In this document: positions 22,901 to 32,076 of the stretch, piece by piece
Position numbering within the stretch: the stretch's first letter is position 1
How the letters are laid out: each line of letters starts with the position of its first letter
Source: Pinus tabuliformis
Lineage: Eukaryota > Streptophyta > Pinopsida > Pinales > Pinaceae
Assembly (NCBI GenBank): GCA_031772625.1
Contig: CM062819.1
Coordinates: 827,669,503-827,733,502, forward strand
DNA length: 64,000 nucleotides
Reading direction: 5' to 3'
Translations under genes and position numbers: made by a program
Notes under the pieces: generated by a model
The model's input: only the letters and a program-made list of their open reading frames with translations
What the model was told of the DNA's origin: nothing
Database searches by the model: none

Positions 22901-25698
22901 GAGTGGATAGTGCATGTTTCTTGAAAGTTTTGAGCTAGAAGTACATCTGCAGCATTATATTGTTCATTTCTCAAATTTTCAGATATATCAGGCTGTGAAA
23001 GAAATAATTCTACCAAATCAGTATTGTCTTCGTGGAAATCATAGATCTGGTCAATGCTAAAAACAGATTGTACCTCCTCTTTGTCATTAAATTTGTCATC
23101 AAGCCACAAGTTATGTGTTACTGCAGGTGATTGTGCCGATGGATAGAGGGTGAGTTGTTTCCTTTCGGTCCCTCTAGAGATAATCATGTTACCTGATCGA
23201 CATCCAATAAATGCATCAACAGTCGCTAACCATGGTCTACCTAGAATGATAGGATGTCCTCCTAGATTGGATTTGGGTTGAAGGACTAGGAAATCCACCG
23301 GATACTCCCAAGAGTCCAGTGAGACGATGATATCTTCCAAAATCCCCTCAGGAATGACTTTGGACCTATCAGCTAGTTCAAGAACAATTGTGGTATGTTG
23401 CAAATTCATGAGTTGGAGTGTTCTCATAGTTTCAAGGGTCATGACATTGATTGCAGCTCCAAGATCTATCAAAGTGTTTGGGATCCGTATGTTGTTAATG
23501 ATGGTGGTCACTTTTGGAATGCTTGGATCAACATACTTCTCCATGGAGATGGTATTGGTCATAAGGCCTGCTAAATTTCCTAAAACATGAATGGTCTGAG
23601 GATCAATCCTCTTTCTAGCAGGTTTCTTGAGACACATGTCTTTGATGGATTTGGTGTAAATAGGAATGTCCTTTATAGCTTGCAGCAAAGGGATTTTTAT
23701 GTAGACATTTTTAAGTTCATCCAAGACATCAAATTGTGGTGGAGGCAATGGTGGTTTTACTTGGACCAAACGGTCTGGAAAAGGTGGTTGCAGTGATTGC
23801 ATCTGTTTGTCTTTGGTTTCACTGCTTGGTTTTGTTTGAGTTGTCATTTCATTTTCTTTTTCTAAGTTTTCTTCTTGCTGATCTGTTATTGGAGAATCCT
23901 TTTGGAGCACCCTACCAGACCTCAGATTAATGTTTTGTAAAGGTAGTGTGGAGTAGGAAGTTCCTTCCTCTACATTATAGGCTGGCTTCTCTGCTCTATT
24001 GTTCGGATTTGGGACAGTTTGAGCAGGTATTTGTGTGGGTCTGGGAGGTTGTGGATTAGTTGGAAATTGAAGTTGTGGTACATTTATTTGTGGAGGAGCA
24101 GGCAGAGTTTGTTGAGAAGGTTGGGGCTGATAAACAACTGGCTGAGGGTGCTGCTGATATGGCTGTGAATGTGATGGATATGGCTGTTGGTACTGCTGAT
24201 ATGGCTGTGAGTAAGGTGGGTATGATTGAGGATACTGATGGTAGGATTGGGAATACTGTTGAGACGGTCTCCATTGATTTTGTGATTGGTTTCCATGCTG
24301 CCATGGCATAGGTATATTCCATGAGTTTTGTGCATACATCTGATCATTCATAGGAAATTGCATATTTTGATTAGGAAACATACCTTGGGGTGCTTGCCTT
24401 GGTTGCCATGGTCGCTTTGCACCCATGTAGTACACGTTCTCCATCTCTGTGCTGGCTGCCAGGTTACAGTTCTGCACAATTTTAACTTTAGGACAGTTAA
24501 ACATATCATGATGCTCAGTACAGAAAGCACATACTTGGATATTCTCTAGAGGACAGTCTTTTAATGCATGCTTCTTGCGACACTTGGGGCAGAAAATAGC
24601 CATGATATTGTCTTCTTCCTCCTGTTTCTTTTTGGCTTTTGAGGTATCAATTTGGTTTCCTAGAGTACTCAACAAATCTGTTTTGAACTCTACTAAAAGA
24701 TTACCAATTTCAGCCCGGGTGACACTAGCAGAGGCAGTTTTTGTGACCCTAGATGACAAGGTTCTCTTTCCCATTTTGGCTTTACTTCTTGAATATTTTT
24801 CACACAGTTCAGCTATTTCTTCAAAGGGTAAGGCAAAGATATCACCTTTGCCCATTAAGTTGAGATCATCCATGTATTCTTCCCGGATACCTTTCAAAAA
24901 TATTGTGCGGACTAGATCAGGAGGCATTGTTTGGTGTTTAGATTTTTGCAAGTTATAGACAAACCGTTCTAGATATTCTTCTAAGGTTTCATCCTCCTGC
25001 TGACTCATTCTAAAGATGTCATCTTTAGAGTCTTTGGATCTGCAATAAGGCTGATATTTCCTCAGAAATATTCTCCTCATGCCATCCCAATCCACTATGG
25101 CATGCTCACCTAGGCCCATAAACCATTTCAAGGCTGCTGCCTTTAATGTGGCTGGAAACAATCTCAGTCTGTGAGCATCATCAGTATAGCCATAGGTTCG
25201 ACACACAATGTCGAACTCGAATAAGAATGAGTCCGGATCCTCTGAAGCCATACCATAGAAATTGGGTAGCATGGATGGGGGTATATTTTTCATTTTGATC
25301 TCCTCATCCTCCTGTGGTTCTTGTATAGGGAATTTAAAAGTGGATTCCTCCTCCTCTTGATGGGGAACTAATCCAGATCCCTCCTCAGCCATTCTAATTG
25401 GTCTCTTAGTGTCTCTTGGTGGAAAAGAGGGAAAGGAAGATTGTTTGGTAATGGTGCTACTTTTCCCTTGTGTAGAAGATTTAGGAAAGGGTTGCTGCTG
25501 TGATTTATGTGCAAACAGAGTTTCCCTCTCAGCAAGAGTAATGTGCTGTCCTGAATAAAATTTCTCAGCTATTGTTTGAATATCCTCCTCAGTTGGTGTT
25601 GTATTCCCTGGAGAGTCTGCTCCTGATGATGATGGGTTAGTGTTGAGATGGTGGGGGGTTCTTACAAATCTCCCTTGATTGTCTCTAAGTCTAGGCAT
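19996..25698 (-). CDS. gag-pol: gag-pol polyprotein of element A, intact
   Basis: One 1900-codon frame encodes all the core proteins of the retrotransposition cycle. Residues 135-310 are the gag capsid-like region. Two cysteine/histidine knuckle-like motifs lie at 370-402, then a Gln/Pro/Tyr-rich tract at 440-570. The protease has LIDLGA with the catalytic Asp at 745. RT spans about 1015-1210 with YMDD at 1168-1171. RNase H spans about 1310-1430 with Asp1317, Glu1356 or Glu1358, Asp1383 and Asp1426. Integrase has His1523/His1530/Cys1561/Cys1564, then Asp1593, Asp1653 and Glu1689, a DD35E spacing. No chromodomain follows. The start MPRLRDNQGR is supported by matching B gag starts. All catalytic residues are present, so the copy could still be active. 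Gag and pol are fused without a frameshift signal. Confidence 0.95.
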   Translation of the reverse strand: MPRLRDNQGRFVRTPHHLNTNPSSSGADSPGNTTPTEEDIQTIAEKFYSGQHITLAERETLFAHKSQQQPFPKSSTQGKSSTITKQSSFPSFPPRDTKRPIRMAEEGSGLVPHQEEEESTFKFPIQEPQEDEEIKMKNIPPSMLPNFYGMASEDPDSFLFEFDIVCRTYGYTDDAHRLRLFPATLKAAALKWFMGLGEHAIVDWDGMRRIFLRKYQPYCRSKDSKDDIFRMSQQEDETLEEYLERFVYNLQKSKHQTMPPDLVRTIFLKGIREEYMDDLNLMGKGDIFALPFEEIAELCEKYSRSKAKMGKRTLSSRVTKTASASVTRAEIGNLLVEFKTDLLSTLGNQIDTSKAKKKQEEEDNIMAIFCPKCRKKHALKDCPLENIQVCAFCTEHHDMFNCPKVKIVQNCNLAASTEMENVYYMGAKRPWQPRQAPQGMFPNQNMQFPMNDQMYAQNSWNIPMPWQHGNQSQNQWRPSQQYSQSYHQYPQSYPPYSQPYQQYQQPYPSHSQPYQQHPQPVVYQPQPSQQTLPAPPQINVPQLQFPTNPQPPRPTQIPAQTVPNPNNRAEKPAYNVEEGTSYSTLPLQNINLRSGRVLQKDSPITDQQEENLEKENEMTTQTKPSSETKDKQMQSLQPPFPDRLVQVKPPLPPPQFDVLDELKNVYIKIPLLQAIKDIPIYTKSIKDMCLKKPARKRIDPQTIHVLGNLAGLMTNTISMEKYVDPSIPKVTTIINNIRIPNTLIDLGAAINVMTLETMRTLQLMNLQHTTIVLELADRSKVIPEGILEDIIVSLDSWEYPVDFLVLQPKSNLGGHPIILGRPWLATVDAFIGCRSGNMIISRGTERKQLTLYPSAQSPAVTHNLWLDDKFNDKEEVQSVFSIDQIYDFHEDNTDLVELFLSQPDISENLRNEQYNAADVLLAQNFQETCTIHSLQSTFHDIFPVQSITNTQSRVIEISPGKTLNIGNHLDSSQQEKLIRLLTKYQKAFAWDYTDMHGIHPDTCTHHIYTDSTIKPVRQPQRRMNPMLQDIVREELQKLLRVNFIYPISDSQWLSPLVIVPKKNGKWRICVDYRQLNKATLKDYFPLPFIDQVLDTLAGKSSFSFLDGFSGYNQIRITSEDQDKTTFTCPWGTYAYNVLPFGLCNAPTTFQRVVLAIFADLIHDCVEVYMDDFSVYGNSFEHALENIERVLKRCIEANLSLSNEKCFMMLNEGIVLGHYISFQGIQVDPAKIQIIADLPIPQNQREVRSFLGYASYYRRIIEHFSKIALPLFKLLAKDVFFNWTENCQHAFEQLKKKLSTAPILRGPNWSLPFHIFTDASDTAIGACLGQKEESCTYPIYFISKNLTPAELNYTVTEKETLAIIYAVNKFRHYITGYEVFVHTDHSSIRHLMNKPITSGRVTRWLLLLQEFNITVLDRPGKENQVADFLSRLQNPGEMVPVEDSFPDEHLFAISIVTPWFADLANYLSTGRTPPHFTAKERKRLIKQSVRYSWLNGDLFYTGFDMIIRRCVRNDEVIDILKSCHDELCGGHFAAKRTAFKVLTLGYYWPSIFKDAKKYVKSCDSCQRMGRPTATDQMPLQPQVHLEPFDKWALDFIGPINPASNGKKYILVCTDYVTKWAEAKALVRATEHTVVNFLFEEIFVRYGVPREIFTDQGTQFTSNLMKDITDKYQIKHRKSTPYHPQANGQVESTNKTLEGIITKTVAMNRKNWEEKLKEALWAYRITWKDTTGFTPYQLVYGKDVMLPIEFQIHTFKLAADLLIDLDQAQKERIQQLNQLDEMRQQAEQTTTLMQKHRKQWHDSHIKKKHFKEGDWALLFDSKFKDHKAKFTTHWMGPYEIVQAYDNGSVKLQTIDGKGHSFTVNGHRLKLYNKPINKQDFLHTLSQQEEVEVLQPSAAVSLP

Positions 25699-25782
25699 AA
25701 ATGAACATGATTTCTAACTGTGTTTTTGGTTGTTTTTGTGTATTGAATTTTTTTTTTTTTGTTTGAATCCTTTACGTACGCC

Positions 25783-25800
25783 TCCCCGGCAACGGCGCCA
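25783..25800 (-). other. Primer binding site of element A (tRNA-Asp type)
   Basis: The minus strand reads TGGCGCCGTTGCCGGGGA, 3 bp from the 5' LTR. This 18-mer is the PBS commonly reported for Athila/Tat-lineage elements and pairs with the tRNA-Asp 3' end. Confidence 0.92.
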
Positions 25801-25803
25801 AAA

Positions 25804-27220
25804 TGTAGTGGTTCCAGCTAGGGTACTAGACTGGACTCTATATTTAATATCGACCGAGGTGCGTAAGCTTAGAGGCGTGGTCTAAAATATATAGACATAA
25901 AGAATTACAGGTGATTATGAGGTAGGTTACAAGGCTTCCTTACAGAAGACCGGAGTATGCAGCCTATCATTCACACACCTAGATTACTCTACTGCTATAC
26001 TTGATTACAATGCTGGTATGAGATGCATCTATCAAATCAAATCATGAATCTAAGTACTGTGTATGACTGTGGCAATGATTCTAACCTCCTTACAGAGGTA
26101 TCACTCAGAAAACCCTTGCTTGGTAAACACACACAGCATGCAAGATATTTACACTATTAAACTATATAAAGAGAACATAAATGGACTGTGAAATGAAGCA
26201 GAGTTTATGAGAATGCATCTATAAGTCACATAGGGACCGAATCCCTTACAAGACTCCCTTCCAGATCCTAGTGCTGACCATTCAACATAACCATAAACCG
26301 TTCATAAACGCACACCATATCTATGTAATGAAATTCAAAGGCTGTAGGAATCGAAAGCTTATATAAATGTTATGCAACCCGTATGCTATGTAAATCAACA
26401 ACTATGTAAATCGAAACTGTGATGCAAACCATGTGATATAGAAATCGAATCGAATATAAACACTGTGCAACATATAAGAACTGAAATGTAACAAAACGAA
26501 TGGACAGTATACCAATCGAAGAACGCAGGGCCCGTCTGCGTCCTAAGGATATACTGGCTATCACCGTTCATCAATCAAACCAATGCAAAGGGTATACACA
26601 CTTTGTGACTGTAAATATGTCTTTGTATTAAAACTAAAACTCTGTTCTGAGAAAAACGATTCAACGATTAACCTTCAAACATTGAACTAACTGTATTTAC
26701 ATATGCGTACGCACAGCCATGTCATCGATACAATGAATGTACATAGTGCTGTTGCCGCTTTTATTACATAGCCTTTTCAAAATGTTTCCATGCTATATGT
26801 TTCAAAAAGAACAAAAATAAAAAATGAAAATAGAACGATGCTGTTGCTGCTTTTATTTGCCAGAGTACCCTGCTTTGACTTAAGTTGACCGCATGCATAG
26901 GAGGCTCGATTTGGCTGGGAGATAGGTGTTTGTCCATGCTTGGACATTCTGCTTTTCGCCCATGCCTTTCGTTCTAGCTCTTCTGCTGTGCCACATGTCA
27001 AACGGTAAGCTCATTACAGGATGTGGGTACTTCCTGTAACCATGTCATCAAAAACCTCTAATTCTGGAACATAAAACCCCTAAATTAATTTCTATGCAAT
27101 TTAATAACTATAAAACGATTAATAATCAATATTCAAGGGTTTTGAGGAATATATGATGAAAATGTATGGATAAATGATATGTTTTTGGGAAGGAAAAAGG
27201 GTCTTAGGATGATACCAACA
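25804..27220 (-). repeat. 5' LTR of element A
   Basis: 1417 bp with TG...CA ends, carrying the presumed minus-strand promoter. TATA-like boxes match those of the other LTR (about 26356-26367). It is followed on the right by the TSD TGTCA at 27221-27225. Confidence 0.96.
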
Positions 27221-28042
27221 TGTCAATAGTTGGATGTAACAATCATAGAGTAGATGAAGAGTCATGAGGGTAGATGAACTGTCACAAAGGGGAATGTCAA
27301 CGGTGACCCCACCCTTTATTATAAATAGAACCTCATAACTCATTGTAAAGGCTTTTGGTCAGCCAAGCTTCCAATAAGACTATCTTGGAGAGAGCTTGGA
27401 CAACATTGTAACGCGCCTTGGCTTCTCCACTGCACGAAGTTAGTACATCTCTTTGGAGGAGCAAGTGGATGTGGCTATAATGTTCCATCGCTGGGGCTAG
27501 CGGGTCTACATGGATGTATTGTATGAATGGAACTTACACTTCTTTATATAATAAGAGCCAACATGTTTCATGCAGATGTTGTATTGTATTACAACTGTCT
27601 TGTTTACTCTAAATGGCATATGCATTTTCTTTCTTACGTACACATGTATGGATTTTTCTGTATGAGCATGTATGAATCTTTCTAAAATGTGTTGATTGGT
27701 TTAACCATCACTTTGGATTGCCAGCTGACTTGCTTTCCAGTGTGTGATGCATCTTCGCTCGTGTACTCCCTTCCCATTCGAGTACTATTATAGGTTTCCA
27801 AGGGGCGCACTCATCTCAACCCACATGTGTTAGAACCTCTCATGCACCATCCTTGACTCACCACAACGGTCACACCCTTGCTACCAACAAAGTTATCTTA
27901 CTTTCCTCTGTGCGAAATCGCAGTCAAGGCATTGCTATACGACCCACTGCTGGAACTCCAACACCAAACAGTCTGAGGTCTAATTGGGATTTCTTATAGG
28001 GGAGATCCCCTTAACATGTTGGAGGGTCCAGCACCGTAAACA
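27221..28042 (+). repeat. LTR of element H (left)
   Basis: 822 bp from TGTCAATAGTTGG to ACCGTAAACA, homologous to 35811-37016 apart from a 384-bp insertion in that copy. A plus-strand TATA box (TATAAATA) lies at 27320-27327. The equivalent in the right LTR is replaced by an A-run. A PBS follows directly, so H reads on the plus strand. Confidence 0.85.
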
Positions 28043-28045
28043 CTT

Positions 28046-28063
28046 TGGCGTTAGAAGGAGGGC
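28046..28063 (+). other. Primer binding site of element H
   Basis: TGGCGTTAGAAGGAGGGC, three bases after the LTR. The same motif with one difference (TGGCGCTAGAAGGAGGGC) follows the 5' LTR of element C, linking the two gag-only families. I cannot name the primer tRNA with certainty. Confidence 0.75.
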
Positions 28064-28238
28064 AAGATGACAAGCTGAGTCACCACATCTTTTTTGAATC
28101 TCTACACATCTATCATGACTAACTACCGATTTTCTCTTCCGAAATGTATGTCTTATAGAAACAATTTCATCATCTCGGAAAAGCTCTCGGATAACTTGTC
28201 TCATAAAAAATTTGATGGTGGAGGCTACATAGCCTTGG
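28064..28238 (+). other. Element H 5' leader
   Basis: The sequence between the PBS and the solo-LTR insertion has no coding potential that I recognise. Confidence 0.5.
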
Positions 28239-28243
28239 TTAGG

Positions 28244-30366
28244 TGGTGAGGGCCAGTATTGTAGCAAGAATGTTGCAACTCCTGGGCTGCCAACTTTACT
28301 TTTATCAACCTGGTAGTTTGTAACAAACTTGGAAGCGTCGGTGCTGTATGCACAAGCACTAGTTCTCACTGCAGGTTGTTACTTGGTCAGCGTGTGCAAG
28401 ATCACTAGGAGCTCAAGCCAACTTCTATATATTTCAGAAGAAGATCTATGTGTGATGAAAGGAAAGAAAGATTACTCTACAGATGCTATTCTAACTGCAG
28501 AAAGGAGAAAGACTGGAATGTAAAGCAAAACCTAGTAAACCCTAATTAACAAGTTAATTCTACTTTTGCCAAGAACACTATGAAAACAATGAAAGGAATG
28601 CCATTACCTACTCAAGGAAGTAAACAACATCTAACCATGCTATTTTTGGAAGTAAATAAGCAAAAAACATATTTTTGGATTTTTATGTGTTTTTATGTGA
28701 ATTCAACATGCATCTAATTTATTGTGTGTAAGTGTGGCAGCGAACAAGTGGCTTTAGAGGGTGGTTTTGGAGCTCGGGAGGATGTAGGATGGTGCGGATG
28801 GGTCCTAGGAGGTCTTAGGTGGCCTTCTAGAGGCTTTTCCCACACTCGGCCTTCAAAAGAAATCCTACAGGAAAAACTACAGGAGGACATAGGAAAACTA
28901 CAGGAGGAAAACAGGGAAACTACAAGAGGCCTACAAGAGGAGGCTAAGAGAAATTTTCATTGTTTTGAGGGTGTGAAAGTGGGTGGAAAAGGTGGATGAA
29001 GGTTGGAATGAGGTGTTAGGGCACCTAAGGTCTACCATGAGTCACCAGGAGAGGGAAAGATGATTGGGTTTGCCTAAGGAGAGAGGAAGAAGTTCTATGA
29101 AAAATGAAGGAAACTAGGGCAAAATTGAGGTGAGGTTTGAGAGACCTATAGGGCATGGATCAGATGGAGGGTGTGTTTTCTGGCAAGCTAGATTACTGCT
29201 GGAAGAGATCTACTACATAGAAACTGACAGTCAACCAAGAAAGTCAAGCAACCAATGAAATGAGTATATCCTAGGAAAAACAGAGTTTTGCATTAAAATG
29301 GCCTAAACTATGATGTATAGAAGGAAGTGCTGAGAAATGCTGTAAGAAAGGAAAGAACGAAAGAGGACTATTGTAAATCAGGAAGTGAACATGATAAAGG
29401 AGATCTAAAAGCAAAGCAAAATTGGACTATTCACCTACTAAAGAGCTGCAAGCACTAGAAGTCCTAGGAATGAGGAAAATATGTGTTTTTGGGGTAGCAA
29501 GAGAGTCTTTGCCTCAAATCATGGTCCCAGAGGGAGGAAGAGAGGCCAAGGAACTGTTTCTAGCCTTTTGAATCTTCTCTAATCACTACTTAACCTGCTA
29601 CAGAAATCACAAATGGAAGCAAACTACTAAATCATCAAAAGCAACCTATTCTTAACCATAAGAGAAATACATCTAACAACAAATTAATCTACAAATTGAA
29701 GTAAAGCATAAAAATACAAGTAAAGAGAAGCTTGGATGCTTGGATTGGGCCCTAACCCAAGAGATTCATCCCTCTGAGGTAACTCAGTGCTAGCTCAAAA
29801 AGGATTTCATCTTCATTATCAAAAAATAGCAAGATTACATAAAACTGTCACAAAATAGTAAGCTTGAAATTTGAGCAGAGTTTACATAAGCAAAAAATCC
29901 GACCCTAGTGAGGCCCTAGGCCTTTCTACTTATGCATATGAAGCTACCAACAACTTCCTTAAAATTAGGGAGGCTTGGCTCCCAAAACTCGAGATAACTA
30001 TCAATCATCCTCCACTTTCTCGGCTGCCTTCTAGTGCATGATTCAACTGCTTGTACTCCGAGCTAAATGAAGGGGAATTCGAAGTGAGGATTAATAAATG
30101 AGGGTGATTCCCTCCTATAAGTCCTCTTCTCTGTCTATTTCAAGTTATTACTGCAGTTTGACCATTGAATCCTTGACTTTGACCTCGAAATCCATTAATA
30201 ATCTGCATTAAATACATGTTAGACCACATGGCATAATAACTAACTCAACTCACCCTATAAGCACAAATATAATCAGAAAATCATACAATAAGCTAAGAGA
30301 ATGGTTTATTTGACTAGGTCAGGAGGTAAAATGAGCCTATACAATTACCATTTATGAGGCTCATCA
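28244..30366 (-). mobile_element. Solo LTR of element B
   Basis: A 2123-bp copy of the B LTR with intact TGGTGAG...CTCATCA ends, flanked by a perfect TTAGG duplication (28239-28243 and 30367-30371). No internal sequence is left, so it arose by LTR-LTR recombination after insertion into H. The orientation is assigned from the B array. Confidence 0.95.
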
Positions 30367-30371
30367 TTAGG

Positions 30372-32076
30372 CACACGGTCGGCATTGTAGGCTCATGCGA
30401 AAGACATGGATTCTTTGAAGAATACATGAGCTGCGCACTGTTAATATACACGCTTCTAGGGTAACCAATTCACTGGTGTGCCACGCTGCCCGAAAAATAT
30501 ATTCATTCTCTTGCTCATCTGATCACAGATATAGACTGTGCTTTCAATCACTTTAACTAGAAAGCACTTGATCAAGAAATTCTGAAATTATGAGAAGCAC
30601 TTGATGAATCCGTTGATCAGTTTTACACATGCTTTTATAATCTTGCATATCGATTCCCGGAAGATGAAATTGATTGGGAATCTATTTATGGAATATTTGA
30701 GTATCTTCCTCACATATTGAACTCCACTTAGCACACTTCGGTGATGGAGTTGCATAATCATAGGCAGGCACAGTCCCTATCACAAGTGACTGTCCGCCTT
30801 CAACTCATCAAACAACTCCACCACCGCAGAGTGATGTGGGAGATCATGCACATGCCTCTATTGAACTGTCACACTCTCCCACCCCACCTACTCTTGAGAT
30901 TTGTGCATATTTGGCTTGCAAGCATGTTGGTTGTCACGTGGACTCTTTCCCTCGACCTCCCTCCTTGCATTCTATTGATCCTCCAGATTGTACTGTCTTG
31001 TGTTCTCCCACTCCAGACTCCTCACCTGTTGTAAATGATGATCAAGATGTTAATGGAGTTGGTGTTATGCAACCAACCTGCACCATCATTCATGATGAGT
31101 GTGCAGGAATTTAAAGAAGAGCCCGCGATGAAGGATGAATCCCTTCCAGCCGCACCTCATCCACTTCATCCTAACATCCCTTATGATTTTTCCATTACTG
31201 ATTTCCCTTGTGAAAACCCATTTCCAGATGTTTCTACTTCCAATCATTCACAAGACACCTCAGATGTTAGTCTATCATTACGGTGCAGAGAGGATGCATA
31301 TTCCTTGGAAAATCCATTCAATTTGTCATTTATCTTTCTTGAAAACACAGAGGGTGAACATATTTGTTTCTCATCTACTCCTCTGCCTGATTCATTAAAT
31401 CATGAGGATGTCGACAAACATCCTGAATCTTCTAATCTTGGTTGTCGTGATCTATTCACTTCCTCACCTGATAACGATGTTGATTCAATCGTTGTTAATA
31501 TATCAAAGGCACTGGTCTATGATGATTTATCTGTCAATGAGGTCAAAACCCCTCAGATTGTTGAGGCACTTCAGCTCGAGTTGATGGTTATGGCAAGCCC
31601 TCGCTGTTATGAGATTGGTTTCACTTCCGGTCAGGAAATTGTTGAAACACTCAAGGCTCCTCATCACCCTCTTCTTCGCATTGAAGACCAACCAAACACC
31701 CAATTTTCACTTCCTCCATTCAAACTACACGATCCCATCACTCATGCATTAGAGGAATCTTACACAACAAGCACACATGCACAATGCAAGTGGTCTATCT
31801 TTCTCATGTTTGCTTTCATGTCACAGTCAAGAGAATGCATACACAACATCTGCATGCAGTGTAACACAACATCATGGCAACTCCACAGAATTTATGTCAT
31901 GCACTTTCACTCATCCTTGTTTTGTGGTCACTTGTAAGCTTGGAGTGTGTTTGTCTTCACTGTTACATCTTTCTTGTTTGCTGGTTCGCACAACTGTCTT
32001 GTTCGTGAACCATGCCTTCACCAACATGGGTCAATCAATGCACCAATGGCTGCATTGGAAGTATCACTTCACGTGA
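30372..32076 (+). pseudogene. gag: gag of element H, frameshifted
   Basis: A capsid-like N-terminal segment near 30590-30720 (QFYTCFYNLAYRFPEDEIDW) is followed by a long proline- and acid-rich region that changes frame near 31110 and again near 31790. The last part ends at 32076 with HQWLHWKYHFT, almost the same as the gag end of element C (WFHWKYHFS). No knuckle, protease, RT or integrase follows, so H is a gag-only, non-autonomous element. The main 300-codon stretch (31035-31937) is rich in Pro, Ser and Asp and unlike other proteins I know. Confidence 0.7.

Larger units (their letters stand above)
15232..27220 (-). mobile_element. Ty3/gypsy element A, near-intact Athila/Tat-like retrotransposon
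   Basis: A complete 11,989-bp minus-strand element: 5' LTR 25804-27220, PBS, gag-pol ORF, spacer, 3' ORF, PPT, 3' LTR 15232-16649, with a perfect TGTCA duplication. The LTRs differ at only about twenty positions by eye in 1.4 kb, mostly transitions, which indicates a recent insertion. Gag-pol is one open frame. The only visible lesion in coding sequence is one stop in the 3' ORF. It inserted exactly at the first bases of an H LTR. An uninterrupted H paralogue at 35800-35830 shows the empty-site sequence. Confidence 0.96.

Noticed and set aside
24056..24347. Serine/threonine-rich ORFs opposite A gag-pol
   Set aside because: They are shadows of the Gln/Pro/Tyr-rich tract of the real frame on the minus strand.
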